Assembly: GCF_013359945.1 (NCBI RefSeq)
Contig: NZ_JABWCS010000190.1
Span: forward strand, 1-64,000
DNA from: Paenibacillus agri
GTDB taxonomy: Bacteria; Bacillota; Bacilli; Paenibacillales; Paenibacillaceae
Direction of reading: 5' to 3'
Length of the DNA: 64,000 nt
Shown: in pieces, positions 1-8,446 of the stretch
How the letters are laid out: every line of letters starts with the position of its first letter
Numbering within the stretch: the stretch's first letter is position 1
Notes under the pieces: generated by a model
Seen by the model: only the letters and a program-made list of their open reading frames with translations
Told to the model about the DNA's origin: nothing
Database searches by the model: none
Translations under genes and position numbers: made by a program

Positions 1-345
1 AGGGGCTAGGCGCGGGGGATACTCTGGGGTAACTAGTTGTGCTATAAAGGGGCTAGACGCGGGGATACTCTGGGGTAACTAGTTGTGCTAAAAAGGGGCT
101 AGACGCGGCGATACTCTGGGGTAACTAGTTGTGCTAAAAAAGGGCTAGACGCGGGGGATGCTCTGGGGTAACTAGTTGTGCTAAAAAGGGGCTAGGCGCG
201 GGGGATACTCTGGGGTAACTAGTTGTGCTATAAAGGGGCTAGACGTTGGGGATACTCTTGGGTAACTAGTTGTGCTATAAAGGGGCCTGACGCGGCGATA
301 CTCTGGGGTAACTAGTTGTGCTATAAAGGGGCCTGTCGTTGAGGG
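1..345. repeat. Tandem array of about seven 46-47-bp units
   Basis: Units begin near 1, 48, 94, 141, 188, 235 and 282, with a decayed eighth from 328. Each reads AGGGGCTAGRCGCGGG, then a GATACTCTGGGG segment, then GTAACTAGTTGTGCTA and an A-run. Each unit contains the palindrome AACTAGTT. Copies differ by a few substitutions and one-base indels. There are no unique spacers, so it is not a CRISPR. The array reaches the left edge of the window and may continue beyond it. Two more degenerate units sharing the ends GTGTGCCAAAAAAG lie at about 380-455. Confidence 0.9.
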
Positions 346-838
346 CTACACCGCCAAAAAAGGGCCGGAAGCTTACGTCACACTGACCACACCGGGTGTG
401 CCAAAAAAGAATCAGACACTAGTGCTACTCTGACCGCACCGGTGTGCCAAAAAAGCCTCGCCAATACTCTCTGGTTGACCTAATATGGGTTACCTCAAAA
501 ATGAACGGTCACCTTCAAGTAGGCAGTAGAATAAACTCTCATTACAGCAGCATTGATCCTAAACGGAGACGCTCCCCTTTCGGTAGACAAATATAATCAT
601 ACACCTGCTAAGCCAGGATGAGCTTTATCATCTTACATAAGCCGAACAAATGAAGTAAACAAGAGCAAAGATGAGCGAACGGGGAAGTTTGGAACTTTAG
701 GTGTAAAGCGCTCTGCTGAAAGATTTCCATAGGAAAGCTAGCACGGGACATAGACTGTCACAGATTTCAACCAATAGAAGCGGTATGCTCCCCTTCACCA
801 GACATCTTAACAGTAAAAAAGAGGGACCACCTCCCAAC
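346..838. other. Gene-free stretch with decayed repeat units
   Basis: About 490 bp with no ORF that looks coding on either strand. Near 380-455 two diverged relatives of the 46-bp unit can be seen (ACCGGGTGTGCC and ACCGGTGTGCC, each followed by an A-run). I recognise no RNA gene or promoter in 456-838. Confidence 0.5.
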
Positions 839-1023
839 TAACGGCATTTTTGTACCTTATTTTTCTTCATTATAAGCAAATGAGGGAAATAAGGGCATTT
901 TTGTATCTTATTTTCCGAAATAGTACGCAGTATGGGGTATTCTGGAAGATTTAAGGTACAATATTGCACTTAATCTCCTCTAACCCTCAGCTGCAGAGAA
1001 TTTAAGGTACAAAAATGCCGTTA
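839..1023. repeat. Four-palindrome cassette, copy A (185 bp)
   Basis: Four 21-bp blocks at 839-859, 890-910, 952-972 and 1003-1023, each TAA-N15-TTA and an imperfect palindrome around an A/T-rich centre. The spacers are 30, 41 and 30 bp. The first block is the exact reverse complement of the fourth over all 21 positions, and the second resembles the reverse complement of the third. The layout is therefore forward, forward, reverse, reverse. The same lengths recur at 5704-5888 and 43911-44095 with unrelated spacers. Non-coding; function unknown. Confidence 0.9.
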
Positions 1024-1115
1024 ATTACACTTCGGTAATCCAAAAGGTTGATGCAGTAGAGCAGGCTCCATCTCAAACGCAGGATCTGAAGCTCAGGAAT
1101 TAGTATCTTAGAAAT

Positions 1116-1186
1116 TAACGGGAGTGGTTCCCGTTATTATTTGGAAACCCTCCATTTTCGAAAATTAACAGGAGTATTTCCAGTTG
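1116..1186. repeat. Two-palindrome element related in layout to the 185-bp cassette
   Basis: Two 21-bp blocks at 1116-1136 and 1166-1186 with a 29-bp spacer. The first is a perfect palindrome with arms TAACGGGA and TCCCGTTA around GTGGT. The second is a diverged copy (TAACAGGA...TCCAGTTG) in the same orientation. The core differs from the cassette blocks, but block length, TAA/TTA-type ends and spacer length are almost the same. It looks like a half-cassette of another sequence family. Confidence 0.6.
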
Positions 1187-1260
1187 TTTAAAGACTGGTG
1201 ACATCCACTTCTACTTTACCAGATTCGCATGCACGTTGAAGGCAAGTGGCTTTGGGCCTG

Positions 1261-1440
1261 CTTATCTCTTGAACGTCTCTTACCTATCTCTCGCCTGCAC
1301 CTTGCCTGTCTTTCGCCGATCTCTTGCCTGTCTTTTGCCTGCACCTTGCCGGTCTCTTGCCCGTCTCTTGCCCGTCTCTTGCCTATCTCTTGCCTGTCTC
1401 TTGTCTGTCTCTTGCCCGTGTCCTCCCTATCCCTTGCTCC
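1261..1440. repeat. 11-bp tandem repeat array (GTCTCTTGCCC family)
   Basis: About 16 copies of an 11-bp unit, most regular at about 1350-1425 (GTCTCTTGCCC, GTCTCTTGCCT). Because 11 is not a multiple of three, all plus-strand frames stay open and give Leu/Ser/Pro/Cys-rich shadow ORFs. I do not regard these as genes. The array ends about 30 bp before the terminator of the heme operon. Confidence 0.85.
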
Positions 1441-1462
1441 AAAAAGGAGGGCCGTCCATCAC

Positions 1463-1518
1463 AAATAAAAACATGGCGGGTTCAGGAATCCTCCTGAGCG
1501 CCGCCATGTTCTATTTTT
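1463..1518 (-). terminator. Intrinsic terminator at the end of the heme operon
   Basis: Stem arms AACATGGCGG (1470-1479) and CCGCCATGTT (1501-1510), with an inner TCAGGA/TCCTGA stem. On the minus strand it is followed by a T-run (the A-rich stretch 1463-1471). A TATTTTT stretch on the other side could let it also work in the plus direction. It lies about 90 bp downstream of the pseudouridine synthase stop. Confidence 0.85.
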
Positions 1519-1609
1519 CGCATTATTTTTAAGCAGATGGGCTTACTTCTCGTCAAGGAATATAACTATTTTGGGACAGTCTCTTAGTATTCTTATCCTC
1601 CCAAGTGGC

Positions 1610-2575
1610 TTACGCCTGCCAAACATCCATCAGCAGTTCGCGCAACTCCAGCATATCCGCTGGCCATGGGTCGCTGATCGCAAGCTCTTCCCCGGTCCAG
1701 GGGTGCCGGAAGGCCAGTAGCTCCCCGTGCAGCGCCTGACGGCCTGCTAATGAGCTGCTCCCCGGCGCCGCGCTGTCCCGCTTCCAGGCAGGCCCGCCAT
1801 ACAGGGCATCCCCAAACAGCGGATGCCCGGCATGGCTGAGATGGATGCGAATCTGGTGCGTCCGGCCAGTCTCCAGCTGCACACGCAGCACAGTGCCTCC
1901 GTGCAGCTGTTCTCGCCCGGTAATCAGCGTTACTGCAGGCTGACCGGTTGGCGAGACCCTTCTGCGTGCCGCATGATGCCGATCGCGCCCGATTGGGTCA
2001 TCGATCACCTTAAGGCCAGGCGATACCTTGCCCTCAGCGATGGCAACATAATGCCGCGAGATCAACTTGTCGCGCATGTTGCTGTCAAGGACGAGCTGGG
2101 CAAATTCATTCTTGGCATATAATACGGGACCCGTCGTGTCTTTATCCAGCCGGTGGATATGACGAACAGCAACCCCGCCCCCGGAAGCAGCATAATGCCC
2201 TGCAACCAGATGGTCCAGCGTAACCTCATTGCTGCTACCGTCAGGATGCACCGCCATGCCTGCTGGTTTGTGCACAACGAGGCAAAAATCATCCTCGAAG
2301 AGGACATCAAGAGGCTGCCACGCAGCTTCAATTCCTGCCTCACGGAAGGGAAAAAGGGCCAGCCGCAGCCGGCCCCCTTTTATCAGGATACCCTTCTCAT
2401 GGCGCAGCCGCATATGCAGCTTCTGAGGCATGCCCACCGTAGTCAGTAGCCAATTGTCAATGGCGGCCTCCTTATCCTCCGCGCCTGTCAGGACCCGGCC
2501 CGGCATAGCTTCCAACCACTCCCCGCGCTTAACCCAGGAACCGCCGCCGGTAATCCCCCCGTTCACCGCTGTCAC
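1610..2575 (-). CDS. RluA-family 23S/tRNA pseudouridine synthase
   Basis: Isomerises uridine to pseudouridine in structured RNA; the exact target position cannot be told from sequence. The catalytic motif HRLDKDTTG with its Asp is present, followed by the family motifs RHYVAIAEG and [12 protein letters not shown]. The first about 80 residues look like a degenerate S4-type RNA-binding region. I chose the GTG at 2575 (about 321 aa): it overlaps the hemL stop as GTGA and has GAAGG just upstream. An in-frame GTG at 2602 has no better ribosome site. It is the last gene of the heme operon, translationally coupled to hemL, and is followed by a strong terminator. A pseudouridine synthase here is positional company rather than a heme function. 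Confidence 0.88.
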   Translation of the reverse strand: MTAVNGGITGGGSWVKRGEWLEAMPGRVLTGAEDKEAAIDNWLLTTVGMPQKLHMRLRHEKGILIKGGRLRLALFPFREAGIEAAWQPLDVLFEDDFCLVVHKPAGMAVHPDGSSNEVTLDHLVAGHYAASGGGVAVRHIHRLDKDTTGPVLYAKNEFAQLVLDSNMRDKLISRHYVAIAEGKVSPGLKVIDDPIGRDRHHAARRRVSPTGQPAVTLITGREQLHGGTVLRVQLETGRTHQIRIHLSHAGHPLFGDALYGGPAWKRDSAAPGSSSLAGRQALHGELLAFRHPWTGEELAISDPWPADMLELRELLMDVWQA

Positions 2576-3873
2576 AAAGCCTTCAGGGCATTGTAATGGC
2601 ACTCGATGGTGTCATCAATATCCTGCTCACTGTGCGCTGCTGATACGAACATGCCCTCAAACTGCGACGGCGCCACATTAATGCCACGAGTGAGCATTTC
2701 GCCGAAATAACGACGGAACGTGTCGAGGCTGCTAGCTTTGGCCGTGTCATAATTGACAACCGGACCTTCAGTGAAGAATGGACACACCATGGAACCTACC
2801 CGGTTGATCGTTAGCGGGATGCCGGCTTCTTCGGCATTGCGTTTCATTCCTGCTTCCAGCCTAGCCCCCATTTTCTCCAGATGATCATATACTTCCGGGG
2901 TCAACAGCTTCAGCGTGGTAAATCCTGCTGCCATGGCCAGTGGATTACCACTGAGCGTACCAGCTTGATAGATCGGTCCGGATGGAGCCATCTGCTCCAT
3001 GATCTCTCTTTTGCCGCCATAAGCGCCAACTGGAAGACCGCCGCCAATGACTTTGCCGAAACAGGTCAGATCAGGTGTAATGCCGAAAAGACCTTGTGCA
3101 CAGCTACGATTGACCCGGAAGCCAGTCATAACCTCATCAAAGATCAGCAACGCTCCATAGTTAGTCGTCACTTCACGCAGACCTTCCAGGAAGCCCGGCT
3201 GAGGCAAAACAACCCCCATATTACCCGCAATCGGCTCCACAATAATCGCAGCAATCTCTTCGCCAAACCGTTCAAAAGCCACTCTCACAGATTCCAGATC
3301 ATTATAAGGAACGGTAATCGTATTCGCTGCCACTCCTTCCGGGACCCCAGGGCTATCTGGCAGTCCGAGTGTCGCTACACCGGAACCCGCTTTGATTAAC
3401 AGACTGTCGGCGTGACCGTGGTACGAGCCTTCGAACTTCAAAATTTTACTGCGTCCGGTATAACCGCGGGCCAAACGAATGGCACTCATCGTCGCTTCTG
3501 TACCAGAGTTGACCATACGCACAATGTCTACAGACGGCACACGTTCAACTACGGTTTTAGCCATTTCTGTCTCCAATAAAGTAGGCGCACCGAAGCTGGT
3601 TCCTTTAGCCGCCGTCTCTTGCAGAGCCTGTACCACTTCAGGATGGGCATGACCCATAATCAGCGGTCCCCACGAACAGACATAGTCAATAAATGTGTTG
3701 CCGTCGATATCATAAATACGCGAACCTGCTGCACGATCAACATAGACCGGCGTCAGTCCTACCGATTTAAAAGCCCGCACAGGGCTGTTCACCCCACCGG
3801 GGATATACTGCTTCGCTTCATCAAAAGCCTTCCGGGAAGCCTCTTCCCGGCGCGCCAGTGGCACATTACCCAT
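2572..3873 (-). CDS. hemL: Glutamate-1-semialdehyde 2,1-aminomutase
   Basis: PLP enzyme that converts glutamate-1-semialdehyde to 5-aminolevulinate, the second step of the C5 heme pathway, in the cytoplasm. It has the class-III aminotransferase layout: N-terminal [18 protein letters not shown], and [16 protein letters not shown] with the PLP-binding Lys. I place the start at 3873 (433 aa, normal family length). AGGAGTGA sits 8 nt before this ATG, while the in-frame ATG at 3894 would put that site inside the coding region. It is the penultimate gene of the operon, overlapped by the pseudouridine synthase, and separated from hemB by a short tandem repeat. Confidence 0.96.
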   Translation of the reverse strand: MGNVPLARREEASRKAFDEAKQYIPGGVNSPVRAFKSVGLTPVYVDRAAGSRIYDIDGNTFIDYVCSWGPLIMGHAHPEVVQALQETAAKGTSFGAPTLLETEMAKTVVERVPSVDIVRMVNSGTEATMSAIRLARGYTGRSKILKFEGSYHGHADSLLIKAGSGVATLGLPDSPGVPEGVAANTITVPYNDLESVRVAFERFGEEIAAIIVEPIAGNMGVVLPQPGFLEGLREVTTNYGALLIFDEVMTGFRVNRSCAQGLFGITPDLTCFGKVIGGGLPVGAYGGKREIMEQMAPSGPIYQAGTLSGNPLAMAAGFTTLKLLTPEVYDHLEKMGARLEAGMKRNAEEAGIPLTINRVGSMVCPFFTEGPVVNYDTAKASSLDTFRRYFGEMLTRGINVAPSQFEGMFVSAAHSEQDIDDTIECHYNALKAL

Positions 3874-3899
3874 TCTATCTTCACTCCTGTTCATGAATA

Positions 3900-4108
3900 T
3901 GTTTACACCCGGCAGACGCCAGATGTTCTTAGCACTTCGTTGCTTAGCATTTCATTGCTCACCCATACAGCTATTAACCATGCAGCCAGGGAGCCTAGAC
4001 AAAAAGATGTTCATTGCTTCACTCGCTGCATCAGTATAGGCTATTAATCGCACAACTAGCGACTCTAGACAAGCAGATGTCCTTTGCTTGTTGCATCAGT
4101 ACAGCCTT
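3900..4108. repeat. 65-70-bp tandem repeat derived from the hemB 3' end
   Basis: Two diverged copies start at 3974 and 4044, and a weaker fragment lies at about 3905-3970. The first about 22 bp of each copy resembles the last codons and stop of hemB (at 4109). The rest is CTAGACAA, AGATGT, TTGCTT and GCATCAGTA, shared between copies. It fills the hemL-hemB gap and appears to have grown by duplication across the hemB stop codon. Confidence 0.7.
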
Positions 4109-5107
4109 TTAACCGCGCAACCAGCGGGCGGCATCCTTTGCAAAATAAGTAATGATAATGTCCGCACCCGCGCGTTTCATACCAGTCAGCATTTCCAGCA
4201 CTACGGCCTGCTCGTCAATCCAGCCTTGCTGGGCTGCTGCTTTGACCATCGAATATTCACCACTCACATTGTAAGCAACCAGCGGCAGATCGAACTGGTC
4301 ACGAATCGTACGGATCACATCCAGATAAGCCAGCGCAGGTTTTACCATCAGCATATCCGCACCTTCCAGTACGTCCGAATCCGCCTCACGGATCGCTTCG
4401 CGCAAGTTGGCCGGGTCCATCTGGTAGGTTTTGCGATTACCGAACTGCGGTGCAGAGTCAGCAGCCTCGCGGAACGGGCCATAGAACGCCGAAGCATATT
4501 TGACCGAATAAGACATAATCGGCACATGCTCAAAACCGTTCTCGTCCAGCCCGGCGCGAATCGCCTGCACAAAGCCATCCATCATATTGGACGGAGCAAT
4601 TATATCCGCACCAGCTTTCGCCTGGGATACCGCCGTACGAGTCAGCAGCTCCAGTGAGGCATCATTCAGCACGTCTCCATGCACCACACCATTAACAGTA
4701 TGGGTATGGACCATACCGCAGTGTCCGTGGTCTGTGAATTCGCACAAACATGTATCAGCAACGACCAGCAGCTCAGGGTACCACTGCTTAATCAGACGAG
4801 TTGCCTCCTGTACAATACCATCCTCTGCGAACCCGGAAGAACCGATCGCATCCTTGGTTTCAGGAATCCCGAACAGCAGAACCGCCGGAATTCCCAGCGC
4901 TGCGATCTCATCAACCTCTTCCTTCAAAGTATCCAATGAAAAATGATAAACCCCTGGCATGGAGCTAATCTCATTTTTCACACCAGTCCCGTATGTCACA
5001 AAAATCGGCTGTATAAAGTCCAGCACATTCAATACCGTCTCGCGCACCATACCGCGAATCCCAGCGGTGCCACGCAGACGACGGTGCCGCATAATTGGAA
5101 AACTCAT
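4109..5107 (-). CDS. hemB: Porphobilinogen synthase (5-aminolevulinate dehydratase)
   Basis: Condenses two 5-aminolevulinates to porphobilinogen, third step of tetrapyrrole synthesis. 332 aa, usual length. Active-site lysine motifs are [15 protein letters not shown] and [24 protein letters not shown] carries the cysteine cluster typical of zinc-dependent HemB. ATG at 5107 is preceded by GGAGGGA with good spacing. Unusually, about 790 bp of repeats separate it from hemD. Its minus-strand leader would be a long C/A-rich unstructured RNA. Expression must come by read-through from hemA or from a promoter in the repeats, which I cannot identify. Confidence 0.97.
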   Translation of the reverse strand: MSFPIMRHRRLRGTAGIRGMVRETVLNVLDFIQPIFVTYGTGVKNEISSMPGVYHFSLDTLKEEVDEIAALGIPAVLLFGIPETKDAIGSSGFAEDGIVQEATRLIKQWYPELLVVADTCLCEFTDHGHCGMVHTHTVNGVVHGDVLNDASLELLTRTAVSQAKAGADIIAPSNMMDGFVQAIRAGLDENGFEHVPIMSYSVKYASAFYGPFREAADSAPQFGNRKTYQMDPANLREAIREADSDVLEGADMLMVKPALAYLDVIRTIRDQFDLPLVAYNVSGEYSMVKAAAQQGWIDEQAVVLEMLTGMKRAGADIIITYFAKDAARWLRG

Positions 5108-5127
5108 ATCGATCCCTCCGAAATAGG

Positions 5128-5285
5128 TTAGTTGTGTTTTGTGTCGTGTGTTCTGTTGTGTTGTGTTTTGTTTTGTTTTGTTTCGTGTTTCGTGTTTCGT
5201 GTGTCGTGTGTCGTGTGTCGTGTGTTCTGTTGTGTGTTTTGTGCGTTATATGTTTTGTTGTGTGTTGTTTTGTGTTTTGCGTTAA
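5128..5285. repeat. T/G-rich low-complexity repeat in the hemB leader
   Basis: Irregular repetition of TGTGT, TTTTG and the 8-bp unit TCGTGTGT on the plus strand. It lies just upstream of hemB, so the minus-strand transcript would carry a long CA/AC-rich unstructured 5' leader. The small plus-strand ORF through it is a by-product of the repeat. Confidence 0.8.
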
Positions 5286-5386
5286 AAGTTGTATGCAGAG
5301 CGCCTTAAAGTAGGCTTACTCGCTTAGTATGGTTATCCTCAACAGACTAATTTGCTAAATCACAGCTAACAAAACTAAATCACAGC

Positions 5387-5684
5387 CAGAGTAGCTGTAT
5401 CTCATACAGAGTGGCTAAATCACAGCCAGAGTAGCTATATCACAGTCAGAGTAACTATATCTCATACAGAGTAACTATATCTCATACAGAGTAGCTATAT
5501 CACAGCCAGAGTAGCTGTATCTCATCAGAGTAGCTGTATCTCATCAGAGTAGCTATATCACAACCAGAGTAACTATATCTCATACAGAGTAGCTAGATCT
5601 CAGCCAGAGTGGCTATATCTCATACAGAGTAACTAAACACAGCCAGGGTAGCTATATCTCATACAGAGTAGCTGTATCTCATAC
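5387..5684. repeat. About fifteen 20-bp tandem repeats (CAGAGTAGCTATATCTCATA)
   Basis: Copies are 19-20 bp with two alternative 3' halves (CTCATA and CACAGC). Clear variants are GTAACT, GTGGCT and GTAGCTGT. No spacers, so not a CRISPR. The array lies between hemD and hemB and ends 20 bp before the cassette at 5704. Confidence 0.9.
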
Positions 5685-5703
5685 AAAGGTAGTCGGATGA
5701 AAA

Positions 5704-5888
5704 TAAAGGCAAAAATGCACCTTATTTTTAGCTAAATCATGTACTTCTGGAGATTAAGAGCAAAAATGCACCTTAATTCACCATATTAGCAGTTCTCAAA
5801 CGCCAATCTAAGAAATTAAGCGACATTTTTGCCGTTAAATGCTGAATAAGCCTAACTTCAATCAAATTAAGGTACAGATTTGCACTTA
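5704..5888. repeat. Four-palindrome cassette, copy B (185 bp)
   Basis: Blocks at 5704-5724, 5755-5775, 5817-5837 and 5868-5888 with spacers of 30, 41 and 30 bp, identical in geometry to 839-1023 and 43911-44095. Blocks are TAA-N15-TTA (for example TAAGAGCA...TGCACCTTA). The first two are forward and the last two reverse. It ends 11 bp before the hemD stop, inside the heme operon, so it would be transcribed with it. Confidence 0.9.
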
Positions 5889-5899
5889 TTTTCCCAAAG

Positions 5900-7459
5900 C
5901 TATATAGACTGAAGCTCTGTCCGAGTCTCTGCATTCCAGCGGCATAGCTCCTGCACCAGCGCTTCCAGCGTCGATTCTTCCGCCAGAAGCCCCGGGGTTA
6001 ATCCAGCTTCAATCGCGGTTTTTTGGGTTAGCGGACCTATGCAGGCTACCTTAACATTTGCTAATAATGGTAGTGGGTCCTGCACACCCATCCGTTTCAG
6101 GATGGTCAGGAAATTACGTACTGTGGACGAACTGGTGAAGGTAACGGCATGTATGCGGCCTTCCTCCAGCAGCTTGAGCAGCTCATCATCGTCCTCGCCG
6201 GTGACCACCGTCTCGTACGTGTCGGCTTCCGTCACTTGTAGGCCCAGCTCCTTCAGCTTGTCCGGCAGCCAGTCGCGCGCCAGATCGCCGCGCGGCAGCA
6301 GCACCTTCTGGCCCGGCTGCAGCTCCGCGCCGAACTTCTCGACCAGCCCTTCCGCCTGGAACCGCTCCGGAAGGGCTTCGCTCACCAGGCCGCGCTGCGC
6401 CAGCGCCCTGGCCGTCGCCGGCCCCACCGCCGCAATCCGCGCGCGGTACAGCCGCCGGATGTCCGCCCCCAGCTCCTCCAGGTGGCGGAAAAAGAACTCC
6501 ACGCCGTTCACACTCGTGAAGAAGACCCAATCATACGCCTCCAGCGCGCTCAGCGCTTCGGCGATGATGGCCTTCTTCTCATCGCCCTCCGGCATGATCG
6601 TCTCGATCACCGGGAACTCGTACGGCTCCCCGCCGAGTTCCTCGATGCGGTCCACCAGCTCGCTAGCCTGGCTGCGCGAGCGGGTGACCAGGATGCGCTT
6701 GCCGAACAACGGCAGCGCCTCCGCCCACATCAGCTCCTCGCGCTGCAGCACGACATCGCCAACAACAATCACCGCCGGCGGCTGAAAATCTGCCGCCCGC
6801 ACCTTGGCCTCAATATCGGCCAGCGTGCCAACGAGCGTCTCCTGCTCGGCACGAGTGCCCCAGCGCACGAGGGCCACCGGTGTCTCCGGCGGGCGGCCAT
6901 GTTTGATCAATTGATTGCTGATATATCCGATTTTGGCCACACCCATCAGGAAGACAAGTGTACCCGTTGCATTTGTTACTTTATCCCAATGAATGGAATG
7001 ATCCAGCTTATCCGGGCTTTCATGGCCCGTGATGATCGACAGGGAAGAAGCATGATCCCGGTGCGTCACAGGAATGCCAGCGTAAGCCGGAACACTGATT
7101 GCCGAGGTAATGCCAGGGATGATCTCATAAGGAATGCCATGCTGACGCAGCAGTCCCGCTTCCTCACCCACCCGGCCAAAAATCGTCGGATCGCCGCCCT
7201 TGAGCCGCACCACCGTCTTTCCTTGTAACGCAAGATCTACCAGCAGCTGGTTGATTTCTTCCTGCTTCATCGTGTGGCGGTCAGGCAGCTTGCCTACATA
7301 GACCTTGTCTCCGCCCGGCTTCATCTTCTTCAGCAACCTTGGACTAGCCAGCCTGTCGTACACCAGCACGTCCGCTTTTTGGATACATTCGAGTCCTTTA
7401 ACCGTGATCAGCTTCGCATCTCCGGGTCCTGCACCTACCAGATAGACCTTCCCCGTCAT
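5900..7459 (-). CDS. cobA-hemD: Fused uroporphyrinogen-III C-methyltransferase / uroporphyrinogen-III synthase
   Basis: Bifunctional enzyme at the siroheme/heme branch. The C-terminal HemD half (about residues 255-510) cyclises hydroxymethylbilane to uroporphyrinogen III. The N-terminal SUMT half (about 1-245) methylates it twice with SAM to precorrin-2. SUMT motifs: LVGAGPGDAKLIT at the N-terminus, VVRLKGGDPTIFGRVGEE, and GITSAISVPAYAGIPVTHR. The HemD half carries ILVTRSRSQASELVDRIEELG and FTSVNGVEFF. 519 aa fits the fusion seen in several Bacillales. It lies 6 bp after hemC. The HemD half is clearly more GC-rich than its surroundings (47 of 60 G/C in 6361-6420). Confidence 0.94.
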   Translation of the reverse strand: MTGKVYLVGAGPGDAKLITVKGLECIQKADVLVYDRLASPRLLKKMKPGGDKVYVGKLPDRHTMKQEEINQLLVDLALQGKTVVRLKGGDPTIFGRVGEEAGLLRQHGIPYEIIPGITSAISVPAYAGIPVTHRDHASSLSIITGHESPDKLDHSIHWDKVTNATGTLVFLMGVAKIGYISNQLIKHGRPPETPVALVRWGTRAEQETLVGTLADIEAKVRAADFQPPAVIVVGDVVLQREELMWAEALPLFGKRILVTRSRSQASELVDRIEELGGEPYEFPVIETIMPEGDEKKAIIAEALSALEAYDWVFFTSVNGVEFFFRHLEELGADIRRLYRARIAAVGPATARALAQRGLVSEALPERFQAEGLVEKFGAELQPGQKVLLPRGDLARDWLPDKLKELGLQVTEADTYETVVTGEDDDELLKLLEEGRIHAVTFTSSSTVRNFLTILKRMGVQDPLPLLANVKVACIGPLTQKTAIEAGLTPGLLAEESTLEALVQELCRWNAETRTELQSI

Positions 7460-7465
7460 TTCCCC

Positions 7466-8443
7466 TCATCCCCTTGCTTCAGCCAGAATCTTCTCCGCTC
7501 CCTTAGCAATCAGCCGCTGCGCAACCTCTTTCCCAACCTGCACCGGGTCATCCCCTGTACAAGTCTCCTTCAGGATCGTCGAGCCGTCCGGTGTTCCCAC
7601 CATTCCTGTCAACGATATCACGGGCCGGCCCTGATCCGCTGTGCGTTCAACAACATTTTGCTGCTCTTCCCCAAATTCGTTCAGAATGGCAAAAGCACCG
7701 ATCGGCACCTGACAGCCGCCGTTCAGCACGCCGAGAAAAGTACGCTCCGCCGTCACCGTCACAGCGGTGTGAGGATCGTTATACAAGTCCAGAAGCTGCC
7801 GCAGCTCGGCATCATCCTCACGACACTCAATGCCCAGCGCGCCTTGCCCGACAGCGGGCAGACACACTTCCGGCGGCAAATACGCGCTGACCCGGTCCTG
7901 CCAGCCCATCCGCGCAAGTCCAGCCGCCGCCAAAAGGATCGCGTCATACTCCCCGCTCTCCAGCTTACGCAGCCGCGAGTCAATATTCCCGCGGACCGGC
8001 TCAATGACCAGATCCGGCCGCAGCCCCGCGAGCTGGCTTGCGCGCCGCAGGCTGCTCGTCCCGACGCGTGCGCCTGGCGGCAGACTCTCCAGGCCCGCGC
8101 CATCCCCGGTGATCAGGCAGTCGCGCGGGTCCTGGCGCTGCGGTACAGCGCCATTGATCAAGCCTTCCGGAAGCACGGCAGGCATGTCCTTCATGCTGTG
8201 CACAGCCATGTCGATTTCTTTTTCCAGCATAGCCTGTTCAATCTCTTTGACGAAGAGACCCTTGCCGCCCACCTTGGATAGTGTAACATCGAGAATTTGA
8301 TCGCCTTTGGTGACGATTTTCTTCACTTCAAACGTAAATTCCAGTCCATGCTCCTCGCTCAGCCGCTCCAGATCGGCAATGACCTGCCCGGTTTGTGTCA
8401 GTGCCAGTGCACTTTGTCTGCTGCCCACAATAATCTTTCGCAT
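7466..8443 (-). CDS. hemC: Hydroxymethylbilane synthase (porphobilinogen deaminase)
   Basis: Polymerises four porphobilinogens into the linear tetrapyrrole hydroxymethylbilane, using a covalent dipyrromethane cofactor. 325 aa, near family size. N-terminal [16 protein letters not shown], then [32 protein letters not shown], and [11 protein letters not shown], whose Cys holds the cofactor. ATG at 8443 follows GGAGG with good spacing. Three bases separate it from the siroheme dehydrogenase gene, consistent with co-translation. Confidence 0.97.
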   Translation of the reverse strand: MRKIIVGSRQSALALTQTGQVIADLERLSEEHGLEFTFEVKKIVTKGDQILDVTLSKVGGKGLFVKEIEQAMLEKEIDMAVHSMKDMPAVLPEGLINGAVPQRQDPRDCLITGDGAGLESLPPGARVGTSSLRRASQLAGLRPDLVIEPVRGNIDSRLRKLESGEYDAILLAAAGLARMGWQDRVSAYLPPEVCLPAVGQGALGIECREDDAELRQLLDLYNDPHTAVTVTAERTFLGVLNGGCQVPIGAFAILNEFGEEQQNVVERTADQGRPVISLTGMVGTPDGSTILKETCTGDDPVQVGKEVAQRLIAKGAEKILAEARG

Positions 8444-8446
8444 TCT

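Noticed and set aside
839..1023. Mini-CRISPR (21-bp repeats, 30-bp spacers)
   Set aside because: Only four blocks, two inverted, a 41-bp middle spacer, palindromic repeats, and the same geometry at two other loci; no cas genes.
1229..1532. Plus-strand Leu/Ser/Pro/Cys-rich ORFs
   Set aside because: They are translations of the 11-bp repeat in two frames; no ribosome site, and the same peptide period appears in each frame.
5095..5313. Small hydrophobic Cys/Val/Phe-rich ORF on the plus strand
   Set aside because: Arises from the T/G-rich repeat; no independent support.
5387..5684. CRISPR array
   Set aside because: The 20-bp units are directly adjacent with no unique spacers and no cas genes are near; the same holds for the 46-bp and 42-bp arrays.
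6039..7228. Two long plus-strand ORFs
   Set aside because: Shadows of the GC-rich cobA-hemD gene on the other strand.
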